Positions 1-10,003 are shown, numbered from the stretch's first letter. The stretch: 64,000 nt of DNA from Natrinema sp. SYSU A 869 (GCF_019879105.1 NZ_CP082247.1:496001-560000), one strand, 5' to 3'. A program made the numbers and translations. Notes: generated by a model not told the origin, from the sequence alone.

Positions 1-545
1 TGTCTGCAACTCCTCGAACACACTGACGACCGCACTCGTTAGGTCTTTCCCACCGGCGACGGCTTCACCCAACCGCCGACCGATCGCCGCTCGAGACCAG
101 CTATCCAACTTCTCGGCCAACCGCATCGACTCCTTGTTCACTGCTGCCAACCCCTCCTGAGTGAGTTCTGCACGGGGATCAGCTCGTTCCGGGTCCACCA
201 TCGGATCCACACACTTGCAGCCCGTTTCTGGAACGTCACACGCCGCTCTACGCTCCGTCTTGCGGCAATCTCTCGCGTCCCTCCTGCGTTCCCAGCTTGG
301 CCTGGGAACTAATCCGCTCGAGTTCTTCCTCTCGTGCCTTGATACGCTCTTCCTGCTCGAGGGTCACACCGTGAATCCGCTCGGTGCTCGTCTCTGTAAT
401 TCCGTCTGGGTGATTCGCATCCACCTTCGCCTATATCTCCTGTTTGACCGTCGCCTCGAATTCTGGCGTCTCGTCGACGACCGGGACGCTATCTTCATCG
501 ACCGTCTGCTCGCCTGCCTGTTCATCCACCGTAACGACCTTGAGA
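1..545 (-). pseudogene. RPA-like OB-fold plasmid protein, remnant copy 1
   Basis: Reading the minus strand from 545 to the window edge gives the same protein as the copy at 20078-20976, starting at its KVVTVDE stretch and running to FEELQT. It is broken: the lysine-rich N-terminal part contains an in-frame TAG (EI*AK, where copy 2 has EIQAK), and the reading frame changes near 280. The first residues are missing, replaced by unrelated sequence at 545. The OB-fold half would lie beyond the window. The family is a haloarchaeal plasmid protein resembling replication protein A (single-strand DNA binding). This copy is not expected to give a full protein. Confidence 0.75.
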
Positions 546-583
546 TGGTTTCATATCGATTCACGACCAAGAAATTCGGCTGG

Positions 584-1003
584 CTAATCTGCGCTGGCGG
601 GAGTATTATCGGCGTCGCCGTCGTCAAGGAGGGGGTAGTCGATATGCATCTCGATTTTGTCGAATGGGACAATCGGTTGTATCGCGCCACCAGGGCCACC
701 TTCCTTAAGCTCGAGAATGCCAAGCACTTCGAGATGCTTTAGGTCTGCATGAACATCAGAAACATCGCGATCAACGAGCCGTGCAGCTTCACGCATACTG
801 GAGGGGTGCTCTTTGGCGATTGCTTGGATGAGAGTTAGACGCAGTGGTGTGAGACTGTCAACGAGATCATCGTAGGTACCGAACTGGAGGACTGCCTGCT
901 CATCACTCTTATCTAGTTCATCAGCTTCGGCGTCTTGGATGAACTGGAGAGTGTCCTTACGAACCTGCGCTCGATCGCCGACGGTGATGTGAAGTGTGGT
1001 CAT
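584..1003 (-). CDS. HVO_A0114-type HTH protein, probable antitoxin (TumA-like)
   Basis: 139 residues. The central part (about 50-110) reads as a winged helix: after TPLRLTLIQAIAKEHPSS come a recognition region (MREAARLVDRDVSDVHADL) and the wing LGILELKEGG. This is the haloarchaeal HVO_A0114 family of DNA-binding proteins, often found beside TumE-type toxins. It starts 24 bp after the stop of the TumE-like gene (1028-1342), so the two form one minus-strand operon with the toxin gene first. By family logic it would bind the toxin and repress the operon through the paired palindromes at 1351-1399. The C-terminal tail is very acidic, as usual in halophiles. Function is inferred from family and context. 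Confidence 0.75.
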   Translation of the reverse strand: MTTLHITVGDRAQVRKDTLQFIQDAEADELDKSDEQAVLQFGTYDDLVDSLTPLRLTLIQAIAKEHPSSMREAARLVDRDVSDVHADLKHLEVLGILELKEGGPGGAIQPIVPFDKIEMHIDYPLLDDGDADNTPASAD

Positions 1004-1027
1004 AGGTTGGTGTGGTGTATGCGGTTT

Positions 1028-1342
1028 TCAATAGGGACGTGGTGGATTGCCGCTAGTGGTGTCCCAGTATTCGTCAGCATTGGCCCAGAACTCAACGAGA
1101 AGTTCCTCCATTCCTGGAAACTCGAGATCAGTATCGCCAGCAGCGGTGTGGAGTTCGTGGCCTTTGGTATCTTCGTGGGCGTTGTCGTAGCGGATGAGTG
1201 TCAGGTCTTGTAGTGTTCCCAAGTGCAGTGTGTATTTCCAGCCGGACGGATAGGTGTTTGTATCGGTCGTGCGTCGTATGACGACATTTTCGACAAGTCC
1301 AGCTTCGACGTGGGTATACCGATGGGTGAGTTCATGACCCAT
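1028..1342 (-). CDS. TumE family toxin (DUF6516)
   Basis: 104 residues, with the family core YTLHLGTLQDLTLIRYDNAH followed by a His-containing segment (KGHELHTAAG) and a C-terminal helix (MEELLVEFWANADEYW). This matches the DUF6516/TumE pattern in which a beta-hairpin carries LIRYDN-H. TumE proteins are the toxin half of type II pairs whose antitoxin is an HTH protein; here that partner follows 24 bp downstream. The ATG at 1340-1342 lies only 8 bp from the first operator palindrome, so transcription is probably leaderless and directly blocked by bound repressor. It looks full length. Confidence 0.75.
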   Translation of the reverse strand: MGHELTHRYTHVEAGLVENVVIRRTTDTNTYPSGWKYTLHLGTLQDLTLIRYDNAHEDTKGHELHTAAGDTDLEFPGMEELLVEFWANADEYWDTTSGNPPRPY

Positions 1343-1350
1343 CCCTCATC

Positions 1351-1399
1351 TGTTGGGATGTTCCCCAACATCAAAAGTATGTTGGGTGGATACCCAACA
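1351..1399 (-). promoter_or_regulatory. Twin palindromic operator of the TumE/TumA operon
   Basis: Two 20-bp interrupted palindromes share the same arms: TGTTGGG-N6-CCCAACA at 1351-1370 and again at 1380-1399. Their centres are 29 bp apart, close to three helical turns. They sit immediately upstream of the toxin start codon. Identical arms with different 6-bp spacers are what two binding sites of one dimeric repressor would look like. Confidence 0.75.
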
Positions 1400-1621
1400 C
1401 CGACCCTGGCTATCTGACATACCCAAGCGACTCAGAACATATTTCGCAATTGAGTAATGTGTTTTGGATCTCTCCGAAATGGTTTCGACTGCGTTGGTGG
1501 CAACCCGTCCGTTACCAGTATGAATATACGTTCTCGAGTACAGAATTTCGTTGGAAAAGTATACACGGAACGCTGGAACCCGTATCCACGACCGAATTTG
1601 CTTCCCTCTCATCCGTAGAAG
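1400..1621. other. No gene seen
   Basis: No reading frame with haloarchaeal codon use is visible. The stretch separates the toxin-antitoxin promoter from the IS6 remnant. Confidence 0.5.
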
Positions 1622-2065
1622 CGGGTCGCTGTTGACGAAACCGCTGTCAAGATCAACGGCGAGTGGTCTTGGCTGTATGCTGCAATAGACATCGAGACAA
1701 CGTTGATTCTCGACGTTGCATTGTTTAGTCGATATGGCACTGATCCGGCGGCTGCATTTCTGCAGAAACTCCGCGAGAAACATGATCTCTCCGAGGCTGA
1801 GTTTCTCGTTGATCAATTTGGCTATCGGATTGCCCCTCTCCCGATTGGGGTTGAGCGGTCAGCTCAACTACGTTGATCGAAACCTGATCGAAAAGTGGTT
1901 TCACACCTTCAAAATGCGTGTTGACCTCTTCCATAATTCATGGGTGGGCAGTCGGGCAAGCGTCAGAGAATGGATTGAACAGTTTATACACTACTACAAT
2001 ACACAACGACCACACCAATCACTTAACGGACAGACGCCAGCGGAGGTGCTAAACTAGACAGTGCC
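1622..2065 (+). mobile_element. IS6 family element, 5'-truncated copy A
   Basis: The reading frame begins inside the transposase catalytic domain (VAVDETAVKINGEWSW), loses frame near 1840, and continues as GLSGQLNYVDRNLIEKWFHT to the normal C-terminus TPAEVLN. It ends with the family terminal repeat CTAAACTAGACAGTGCC at 2049-2065. The N-terminal helix-turn-helix region and left terminal repeat are absent. Related copies lie at 17682-18422, 32808-33606 and 42697-43121. This copy cannot move by itself. Confidence 0.85.
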
Positions 2066-2226
2066 AGATGAGGAGAGATATCTCTCAATAATCACTCCGG
2101 TGTTTAGGAAGGTAAACCACCGTTCTACCGCGATATCGCGTAGGATTAGGACGGAAATCTGCCGTATGTGTCAGTATAATAGAGAATATAGTAATGGTTT
2201 AACCAGTTGGTGATGGGAGGACACTA

Positions 2227-3263
2227 TAGTAGGAGTTAGAAATAACTGCTCATCTTTGGTACAGAGAGCTGATTAAGTGCGGTATCGATCGCCGTTGTTA
2301 ACTCGCCAAGTGAGTCAACCGTTTGGAGCTGTCGCCAGCACTCTTCGACCGGATTGAGTTCAGGAGAGTACGCCGGTAACGTGACGAAGGCGAGGTCGTC
2401 ACGGGCCGCCAGGTCCGTGACGGCCGATGCCTGGAAATACGGCGCTCCATCGAGCACGATGATTAGATCTTCTTCGAATTCTTTGCATAACGCGAGAATG
2501 AAATGTTTCGCGTGATCGGCAGTGACGTACTCGGTGAATCGTGAGAAGAAGCACTCGCCGTCTTCGGTGATCGCGCCGAGCAGACACGTCCAGTCGCGTT
2601 GGCCAGAAAGTTCGACGCTCGGCCGCGTGCCGCGCGGAAACCACGCGGCACGCGGCTCAACCTGGACGGATTTCTTGGTCTGATCGATGCAGACTACTGT
2701 GGCGTCCATCTCCGCTCGCTTTTTTTGAGTTCGTCACGGAACTCTTCTGTGTCGGATTCCTCGGCTTCGGCGGCTGTGCGGCGCGGTTTTTGGTAACTCA
2801 ATCCAGCTTCTTTGAGCAACCGCCGGCAACTCGGATAGGAGTACTCGACGCCGTAGGTTTCTTCAAGAAACTCCTGGACGAGCGCCGGCGTCCATGCCGG
2901 CGCGTCGATCCCGACTTCCTCGGGAGGTTCGTGAACGGTTTGTTCAAACTCTTCTTGCTGTGTTTCTGAGAGCTTTCGTTTTCTCCCGGATCGGTGAGCA
3001 TCAGAGACGGCTTGCTCAAGCGGTTCGTCCGTATCGAGTCGCATGAGCCAACTGTAGATCGTCCTTCGACCAGTGTCGTGCCACTCTGCAAGTTCGGTCT
3101 GTGTCACGCCGTTCTTGTACGCAATCGCCGCTAACAACCGTTGTGTCGGCTTGTTTCCCTCAACCTTGTCAAGGGCGTCTTGGAGTTCTTCAACGGAAAT
3201 CTCGTCGAGATGGTCCATTGTCTACAGTAACAATCTACGGGCGAAAAATTCTAACGGTTACTA
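2227..3263 (-). mobile_element. IS630 family element, copy 1
   Basis: 1,037 bp element with imperfect terminal repeats (TAGTAGGAGTTAGAA at the left, inverse of TAGTAACCGTTAGAA at the right), flanked by the dinucleotide TA at 2225-2226 and 3264-3265. The TA duplication is the hallmark of IS630/Tc1 elements. It carries one transposase in two overlapping frames (see 2236-3218). On its right it abuts the 3' half of an IS5 transposase, whose 5' half is missing. Confidence 0.85.
2236..3218 (-). CDS. IS630 transposase, two frames joined by probable -1 frameshift
   Basis: The first frame (2694-3218, 174 aa) holds the HTH domains (TQTELAEWHDTGRRTIYSWL and the HARP-like PAWTPALVQEFL). The second (2236-2709, 157 aa) holds the DDE catalytic domain: VVCIDQTKK (first D), IVLDGAPYF (second D) and AYSPELNPVEECW (E). 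The overlap contains a run of seven A residues (CTCAAAAAAAGC on the coding strand) where a -1 slip would join the frames; the same run occurs in copy 2 at 53.6 kb. Relative to copy 2 this catalytic domain lacks about six residues after QLQ, an in-frame deletion just downstream of the catalytic E. Whether it is active is unknown. Confidence 0.8.
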
Positions 3264-3265
3264 TA

Positions 3266-3844
3266 GTAAAGTGGTTTGACAGAGTCAAGACAGCACTCTG
3301 GCGAGTGCTGCTGCGCCTCTCGGCGCAGTTGCACGAGCCAAGTGGTCACGCCGCTATCGACGCGACGTTTTTCGACCGCGAAAACGCGAGCAAACACTAC
3401 TGCCGCCGAACGAATTACCGGGTTCAGACGCTCAAAACAACAGCGCTCGTCGATACAGAAAGCCAAGCGATTCTGGACGTTCACTGTACGACCGAGAAAC
3501 GCCACGACACACAGCTCGGCTGGCAGGTCGCCCGCCGCAACGCGGGCGACCTCGCCAGCCTCGCCGCCGACAAAGGCTACGACTGGATGGACTTACGCGA
3601 AAAACTCCGCGAAGACGGCGTGAGACCACTGATCAAACACCGCGAGTTCCGGCCCATCGATCACGCGCACAACGCGCGGATCGATGGGCCTCGCTACCGC
3701 CAACGAGCGATGTGTGAAACCGTCTTCTCGACGATCAAGCGCACGCTCGGCGACGCCGTGCGTGCGCGATCCTGGTACGGCGAATTTCGAGAACTCGTCC
3801 TGATGTGTGCGGTTCACAACATCAAGCAGGCTGTGAAACAGTGA
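3266..3844 (+). pseudogene. IS5 family transposase, C-terminal part
   Basis: About 190 residues of the DDE domain: HAAIDATFFDREN (D), LAADKGYDW (D) and RAMCETVFSTIKRTL (E), ending [11 protein letters not shown]. The N-terminal third is missing, because the frame is entered directly from the right end of the IS630 copy. The sequence is GC-rich and otherwise undamaged. An N-terminal piece of an IS5 transposase is found far away at 60706-60906. This copy lacks its DNA-binding part and upstream terminal repeat and is presumably inactive. Confidence 0.8.
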
Positions 3845-3920
3845 AATCAAGCTACGTCTGGTGATTCACCACAGCCAAAATAACAGTACCCTTTTGCCTC
3901 TCCTTTTGCAAGTTCGACTA

Positions 3921-5003
3921 ATGACGGAGCAGGACTCGTCGGAGACTGAAGACCGAAAAGACGATCATATCCAGATCGTTCGGGAGCGGGACGTTGAAAC
4001 CACAGGAACGGGCTTCGAAGACGTACAACTCGTCCACGAAGCACTTCCAGAACTCAATTACGACGCTATTGATCCGTCCATCGAATTTCTGGGACAGGAA
4101 TTATCTGCCCCGATCTTCATCGAGAGCATGACTGGTGGGCATCAGAACACCACGGAAATCAATCGGGCACTGGCCCGCGCTGCCAGCGAGACGGGCATCG
4201 CTATGGGGGTCGGAAGCCAGCGGGCCGGCCTCGAACTCGACGATGACGACATCCTCGAATCGTATACTGTCGTCCGTGATGCCGCACCCGATGCGTTCAT
4301 CTACGGGAACCTTGGCGCTGCACAGCTTCGAGAGTACGACATTGGAATAGTCGAGCGCGCCGTTGAGATGATTGAGGCAGACGCGCTTGCAATCCACTTG
4401 AACTTCCTCCAAGAAGCCGTCCAACCTGAAGGCGACGTTGATGGGCAGAACTGCTTAGCTGCGATCGAACAAGTAGCTGAGGATCTCTCGGTTCCGATCA
4501 TTGTCAAAGAAACGGGCAACGGGATTTCCGGGGAGACTGCCCAAAAGCTGTCCGCGGCAGGAGTTGGCGCGATCGATGTCGCTGGAAAAGGCGGCACGAC
4601 GTGGTCCGGGATCGAAGCCTACCGTGCTGCTGCCGCGAATGCACCGCGACAGCAACGAATCGGCACCCTGTTCCGAGAATGGGGAATCCCAACCGCTGCA
4701 AGCACGATCGAGTGTGTAGCCGAACACGACTGCGTGATTGCGAGTGGCGGCGTGCGGACGGGATTGGACGTGGCAAAAGCGATTGCGTTAGGTGCACTCG
4801 CCGGCGGGTTGGCGAAACCGTTCCTGAAACCAGCTACAGCCGGGTCGGACGCCGTTATCGAACGAGTCGAGGATTTAATTGCCGAGCTACAGACAGCAAT
4901 GTTCGTCACTGGTTCAGGGTCGATCGAAGATCTTCAACAGACGGAGTACGTCTTACAGGGAGAAACACGTGAATACATTAAACAACGAACCATCAGAGAA
5001 TGA
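3921..5003 (+). CDS. fni: Type 2 isopentenyl-diphosphate delta-isomerase
   Basis: Interconverts isopentenyl and dimethylallyl diphosphate using FMN and NADPH, supplying both units for archaeal isoprenoid lipids and carotenoids. With the ATG at 3921 ([20 protein letters not shown]) it is 360 residues, normal for the family. Visible motifs are the N-terminal [15 protein letters not shown] (about 75-83), GVGSQRAG, the substrate loop [23 protein letters not shown], and the phosphate-binding [11 protein letters not shown] and IASGGVRTG. The upstream in-frame codons back to 3861 look like IS-flank noise. It stands alone, between IS5 debris and a decayed oxidoreductase, with no break. Since fni is usually a core single-copy gene, this may be a second copy on an accessory replicon or sign of a chromosomal location. 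Confidence 0.95.
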   Translation: MTEQDSSETEDRKDDHIQIVRERDVETTGTGFEDVQLVHEALPELNYDAIDPSIEFLGQELSAPIFIESMTGGHQNTTEINRALARAASETGIAMGVGSQRAGLELDDDDILESYTVVRDAAPDAFIYGNLGAAQLREYDIGIVERAVEMIEADALAIHLNFLQEAVQPEGDVDGQNCLAAIEQVAEDLSVPIIVKETGNGISGETAQKLSAAGVGAIDVAGKGGTTWSGIEAYRAAAANAPRQQRIGTLFREWGIPTAASTIECVAEHDCVIASGGVRTGLDVAKAIALGALAGGLAKPFLKPATAGSDAVIERVEDLIAELQTAMFVTGSGSIEDLQQTEYVLQGETREYIKQRTIRE

Positions 5004-5274
5004 TACCCTCCCCGTCGTAAATAACAGGAGCTTCCGTACGAGGAAACCTGGCATGCTATCGATCAGGTTACAAGAGTAGCGGGATTTGAGGAGGATCTGC
5101 TAGAATTTAGCTTCCTTGACGGTTCGAGCGTCGGGATTAAGTTTGTGAAGCATGTAACTGACCGCACGCAAACTGATGCAATTGAGTCACGAGAAGTTCA
5201 ACCTCCACGGATGACCGAGCATTACAGTACAATCAAAAGAAGCGGAAAAACGCTCACGTCGACAAAATCGAGGA

Positions 5275-5883
5275 GGTTGTCAAACATCTCTACCATGGCT
5301 TCCCCGATGATCATCCGTACAGCCAGTTGCATCTGCCCTGTTCCGGCGAGTCCACTCCCAAGACGTGGTTGCTCGGGTCCAGTCCGAACAGTGCGGCGAT
5401 CGCCGGCAGGTTAGGACTTCCGTATTGCTTTGCCGGGTTCATTCGGCCCAACGTCGCCCCACAGGCGTTCGAAGCCTATCGTGAGAACTTCGAACCCTCT
5501 CCGTTCGATCTAGCCCAGACAAACCGGTAGGGATGCGTGGTGTGAATGTGTCCTAGGAGAAACGGATCAGGAAGCAGCACGGCTTCGCGCTTCGATCGAA
5601 GCGTATTATCAGCGACTCAATCGTGGCGAGATCGGTGCACCACCGCCAGTGGATGTAGCCCTGACGAACTCGGTAGGGTTCCGGATCCGACGCCAGACTC
5701 ACTGCAGCCCGTAAATAGCTCCGGCAGATCTCTGGGTGCCCCTCCACTGCTCGGAATCTCTTAGAACAGATGACCGACCAGGTTGGCCTCAACAACGTCG
5801 TCGTGCAAAACCTCATCGAAGACTACGAAGACCGGCTTCGGTCGTACGAACTGCTCGCCGAAGGTGTTGGTCCCTCCTCTTAG
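5275..5883 (+). pseudogene. Luciferase-like (LLM class) flavin-dependent oxidoreductase remnant
   Basis: The frame beginning near 5275 reads LYHGFPDDHPYSQLHLP, then TWLLGSSPNSAAIAGRLGLP and FAGFIRPNVAPQAFEAYREN, characteristic of the C-terminal half of MsnO8-like bacterial-luciferase-family enzymes. A stop and frame change at about 5528 is followed by further family sequence (AWCECVLGETDQEAARLRAS) and, after another shift near 5660, the ending NNVVVQNLIEDYEDRLRSYE. The N-terminal half is absent. The 270 bp before it hold only faint coding remnants. It is an old pseudogene with at least two frameshifts. Confidence 0.75.
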
Positions 5884-6062
5884 CAAGTTTGAGACGCTAT
5901 CTGCTGGCGAGAGCTGCGACTGCCCCGTGGACGGTTAATGTATCGAAGTTCGTCAAGATAGACCCCGAGGAGAGTGTGGGGGTTCGATCCCACCTGCAGG
6001 CGCACACTCAGTGGGGATCGCTCGTTCGAGTAGTGGATTGGGAGGACATCACGGCTGCTGAG

Positions 6063-7627
6063 TCACGTCGGAAGAGTAAACGAGAACATCGCACCTTCGC
6101 CGGGCTCGGAGTCGACCGAAATCTCACCGTCGTGACGCTCGACGATGCGCTGACAGAGCGCGAGCCCGATGCCGGTCCCGTCGTACTCCTCGGGGCTGTG
6201 GAGGCGATCGAAAATCGTGAATATCCGCTCTTGGTCGTCAGGGTCAATGCCGATCCCTTCGTCCTCGACCGAGATCACCCACTTCTCACTGTGCCGGTCG
6301 GCGGTGATGTGGACCCACGGCGGTTTGTCTCCGCTGTACGTGATCGCGTTGTCGAGCAGGTTCTGGAACACCTGTCGGAGCTGGCTCGCGTCGCCCTCGA
6401 CGCGAGGGAGTTCCCCAACTGTGATCTCGGCGTTGGTCTCTTCGATCTGCAACTGCAGGTCCGCGAGGACATCGTCCAAGTCGACAGGTTCGAACGGATC
6501 ACCGCGGGTCGAAACCCGCGAGTATTTGAGCAAGCCATCGATCATCTCGCGCATCTGCTGGGCCCCGTCGATTGCGTACTCGAGGAACTCCTCGCCGTCC
6601 TCGTCGAACGTATCGCTATAGCGCCGCTCCAGCAACTGGAGATAGCTCGTCACCATCCGCAGCGGTTCTTGTAAATCGTGAGAAGCGATGTACGCGAACT
6701 GCTCGAGCCGCTCATTCGATTCTCTGATTTCCCGTTCGTACTCCTTCCGGACACCGATATCTCGGGTTACTCCGCAACGGCCAATTCGACCCCCGTCGTA
6801 CTCGTACGGCCCGAACCGAGTTTCTACGGGCAGCGTTTCTCCATCGGCCGTTTCGAACTCGTACTCGAGGACACCGACCTCACGCTTGCCAGCACTGATC
6901 TCGGTTTCCAGTTCGTTGGCGGCTTCGTTCACCGTCTCGCTGTTGATGAGGGTCGCATGTTTTCCCAGCAGTTCGTCGCGGTCGTACCCGACAAGGTCGC
7001 AGAACGCTTGGTTGACGAGAACGAAGCGATCGTTCTCGTCGAGCACGTATACCCGTCCCAGACCGTCTCTACGAGTTGCTCGTACTGCTTGAGTTTCCGT
7101 TCGCGTCCCTTACGCTCGGTGATATCGGTGAAATAGATGGACAACCCGGTGTCAGATGGATAGGCGCGCACCTCAAACCACGCGTCGGCCGTGTCCGAGT
7201 ACTCCTCGAACGAGACCGGTTCCTGGGTCATCATTGCTCGTTCGTACTGCTCTTTAAACGACCGTTCGGTGAACTCCGGAAACGAGTCCCGCATATACTC
7301 GCCGTAGACGTTTCCCTCCGTCGTGCCGAGCAGTTCTTCGGCGCGGTCGTTTAGATGGGTGAACCGCAAGTCGGTATCGGCTGCGAAGAACGCGTCAGTG
7401 ACTCGCTCGTACACTTCGTCCAATTCATGCCGGAGTTCATCGCGCTGACGTTCGAATTGACGTTCTTTTTCTTTCAGCTCCGTGATGTCCTTGCCGGCAA
7501 CAATGATACGTTCGAGTTCATCGTCTTCGTCAAACAGCGGTGCCGCAGTCAGCGAAACCCATCGCTGCTGTGCGTCAGGCGTTTCGTGCTGAACCAGCCG
7601 ATCGTAAACGGGTTCACCAACCCGCAT
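6063..7627 (-). pseudogene. PAS-domain sensor histidine kinase, truncated and frameshifted
   Basis: From the 5' side: the tail of one PAS domain, a second PAS domain (TDAFFAADTDLRFTHLNDRA), a third PAS domain (ENDRFVLVNQAFCDLVGYDR), then a HisKA domain (FAYIASHDLQEPLRMVTSYL with the phosphorylated His) and a HATPase domain (N box QNLLDNAITYSG, G1 VEDEGIGI, G2 YDGTGIGLALC). The frame changes near 7050, between VETVWDG and LDENDR, consistent with loss of one base. The first PAS domain is cut off at 7627, where the sequence becomes non-coding. Such soluble haloarchaeal kinases sense redox, light or small ligands. Without a start region and with the shift, no full kinase can be made; the C-terminal 327-residue frame is intact. 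Confidence 0.85.
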
Positions 7628-7725
7628 AGGGTGAGCAAAGTAGGGTAGGCAGTTTGACTAGGTGAAAGCCATCCTTCTCGCTTTTCAAATCGTAACATCG
7701 TCAATGATACTAAACGGAATTTACA

Positions 7726-7730
7726 GGAGG
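7726..7730 (+). promoter_or_regulatory. Ribosome binding site GGAGG for the acetyl-CoA-synthetase-like gene
   Basis: GGAGG lies 4 nt before the GTG at 7735 and 22 nt before the first ATG at 7753. The spacing favours the GTG as the start codon. Clear Shine-Dalgarno sites are uncommon in haloarchaea. Confidence 0.6.
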
Positions 7731-7734
7731 ATCG

Positions 7735-9720
7735 GTGTCGAAGGAACGTTCTATGACCGAAGAAAGACCGGCATATCCTTCCCTCGAGAACTCATCCGTT
7801 CGTCGTTGGACGCCGCAAACATTCGGTCGCGATAGTACTGCGACGGAGTCGGCCGACGATGATTCTTCCGATCACGAGTGGCCGGCGTGCTGGGAGGCCG
7901 CCACATCGTTGCTCAAGTGGCGCAAGCCCCATGATCGCATCGTCGACGTGGAAAATTCGCCCTTTTACCGATGGTTCGTCGGCGGACGCTTGAACGCCGC
8001 GGAAAATTGCATCGATCGCCACCTCGAGAAGCGGAAGAATCAGGTCGCACTGCGGTGGGAGGGGAAACGAGGTGAGCGCCGAACCTATACGTACTACGAC
8101 CTCTACCGCGAGGTATCGGCCGTCGCAGCCGCGCTCCGCGAGCTCGGTGTCGAAGCGGATGACGTCGTTACGATCTACCTGCCGAAGCTCCCCGAGTTGC
8201 CAATCGCAATGCTCGCCTGCGCTCGTATCGGGGCGGTCCACAACGTCGTCTTTGCGGGTTTTGCTCCCGATGCGCTCGTCAAGCGAATGCAACACGTCGA
8301 CTCGTCCGCGCTCGTTACCTGCGACGGCAGCATCCGCGAGGAGACCGCGATCGACCAGAAGCGGAAAGCCGATACGGCGCTAGCATCGCTTGAGGAATTG
8401 CTCCCCACGATCGTCGTCGATCGACTCGGTGCGAGTCACGGGACGCACCTCGGTGCGAATCAATACGACTACGACGACCTCGTCGAGACGCACGCCGGCG
8501 CAGATGTGACTCCAGTGTCGCGGAAGTCGACCGATACCCTCTTTCACATTCACACGTCGGGGACGACCGGCGACCAGCAACGGATGACTCACGCGACCGG
8601 GGGCTACCTCGCGGGTGTTGCGTGGACGGCTCAGACAGTATTCGACCTCTCCCCTGGGACCACGATCTGGTGTACGGCCGATATCGGGTGGATCACCGGC
8701 CACTCCTACGCCGTCTACGGGCCGCTTCTCTCGGGCGCAACGGCAGTCCTCGTGGAGGGAAGTCTTCGTTATCCGGATCGACACCGGCCGTGGGAGTTGA
8801 TCGAACGAAACGGCGTGGAGATTTTCTATACGACACCAGGAGTGATTCGGACGTTTATGAAGTGGGGCGAGTCGTTTCCCTCGTCCCATGACCTATCGTC
8901 GCTGCGACTGCTCGGTACCGTCGGTGAGCCGATCGGCCCAGATACGTGGGGGTGGTACTACACCCATGTTGGTGAAGAACGGTGCCCGATCGTCGACACG
9001 TGGTGGCAGACCGAAACTGGATGCGTCCTCATTTCGGTCCGTCCCGGAATCGACAAGTCGAAGCCCGGTTCGGTCGGCCCGCCGTTACCTGGAATCGAAA
9101 TCCAGGTCGTCGACGAAGACGGCCGCGAACTACCGCCCGGCGAACCCGGTTATCTGACGATTGACCGCCCCTGGCCGTCGATGCTCGCTCCGCTCGAAGG
9201 TGATCGGTACTGGGTTCTCGCGGAGTACTGGCAAGCGTTTTCGGACCCGCGGGCGGATAGCTGGCGATATTTCACGGGCGACCGAGCCGTCGTTGACGAC
9301 GACGGATACGTGACGATCCTCGGCCGTGACGACGATGTAATCACGATCGGTAACCGCCGCCTTGGAACGGCCGAACTCGAGGCTGCGATCACGACGGTAG
9401 ACGGCGTTACCGAAGCCGCTGTCGTCGCCAAGAGTACCGGTGGTGAGACAACGCTCTGCATCTTCGCAACCCTCGAGCAAGAGCAGCGGGACCAGAACGC
9501 CGTCGGAGACGCCATCGCAGATGCAGTCGCTAAGCACGTCGGTGAGTTTGCTCGGCCGGCAAGCGTCGTATTTACGCCCGAACTTCCCGAAACCTATTCT
9601 GGGAAGACGATGTACCGGCTCCTCGAGCGTATTGTCAACGATCGGGCGCTTACGAACAGCGACGCCCTTCGGAATCCCGAAATTCTCGGTGAACTCGCGA
9701 CGATCTGGAATCGAGAGTGA
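7735..9720 (+). CDS. Acetate-CoA ligase-like adenylate-forming enzyme
   Basis: 661 residues, the usual size of AMP-forming acetyl-CoA synthetase, which makes acetyl-CoA from acetate, ATP and CoA through acetyl-AMP. Features in order: the ACS N-terminal domain (SPFYRWFVGGRLNAAENCID), IYLPKLPELPIAMLACARIG, the phosphate loop TSGTTGDQQRMTHATGGYL, TADIGWITGHSYAVYGPL, DTWWQTETG, TGDRAVVDDDGYVTILGRDD and the C-terminal SGKTMYRLL with the catalytic Lys (about residue 624). The phosphate loop has QQR where PKR or PKG is usual, and the A8 region reads ITIGNRRLGTAELE where INVSGHR is typical, so activity or substrate choice could differ. An IclR regulator gene follows 650 bp downstream. Confidence 0.85.
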   Translation: MSKERSMTEERPAYPSLENSSVRRWTPQTFGRDSTATESADDDSSDHEWPACWEAATSLLKWRKPHDRIVDVENSPFYRWFVGGRLNAAENCIDRHLEKRKNQVALRWEGKRGERRTYTYYDLYREVSAVAAALRELGVEADDVVTIYLPKLPELPIAMLACARIGAVHNVVFAGFAPDALVKRMQHVDSSALVTCDGSIREETAIDQKRKADTALASLEELLPTIVVDRLGASHGTHLGANQYDYDDLVETHAGADVTPVSRKSTDTLFHIHTSGTTGDQQRMTHATGGYLAGVAWTAQTVFDLSPGTTIWCTADIGWITGHSYAVYGPLLSGATAVLVEGSLRYPDRHRPWELIERNGVEIFYTTPGVIRTFMKWGESFPSSHDLSSLRLLGTVGEPIGPDTWGWYYTHVGEERCPIVDTWWQTETGCVLISVRPGIDKSKPGSVGPPLPGIEIQVVDEDGRELPPGEPGYLTIDRPWPSMLAPLEGDRYWVLAEYWQAFSDPRADSWRYFTGDRAVVDDDGYVTILGRDDDVITIGNRRLGTAELEAAITTVDGVTEAAVVAKSTGGETTLCIFATLEQEQRDQNAVGDAIADAVAKHVGEFARPASVVFTPELPETYSGKTMYRLLERIVNDRALTNSDALRNPEILGELATIWNRE

Positions 9721-10003
9721 ACAGTCGAACGATACCTTACCCCAGACGCCTCGTTCACTGACTAATAGGATGTTTTCGCGTCCTTGAGTCGATGTTGAGC
9801 GGTTCGGCCAGCAGATTTCTACAGAATCGGAGTCCGACGAAGGTACGTCGCCGAAAGCGGCTTATCACAACGAGTCCGTTCCTGAAGCGTGGGACAAAAT
9901 GTGTATTGATCCGAAGTCGGTATGACCATATCAACATTATTATGGTCTATCCGAAACAAATTCTATACACGCCTCGGTAGTCGATAGAGACACCTCGATC
10001 ACC
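9721..10003. other. No gene seen
   Basis: Intergenic. The AT-rich stretch 9925-9975 before the next ATG may hold its promoter. Confidence 0.4.

Noticed and set aside
5965-6004. A T-arm-like stretch (GGTTCGATCCCACC followed by TGCAGGCGCA) suggesting the 3' end of a tRNA or an attachment site
   Set aside because: The arm does not pair cleanly (two extra G residues), and no anticodon or D-arm or matching 5' acceptor strand could be found upstream.
5736-6674. 312-residue plus-strand frame across the histidine kinase
   Set aside because: It is the shadow of the kinase on the minus strand, where HisKA and HATPase motifs are clear.
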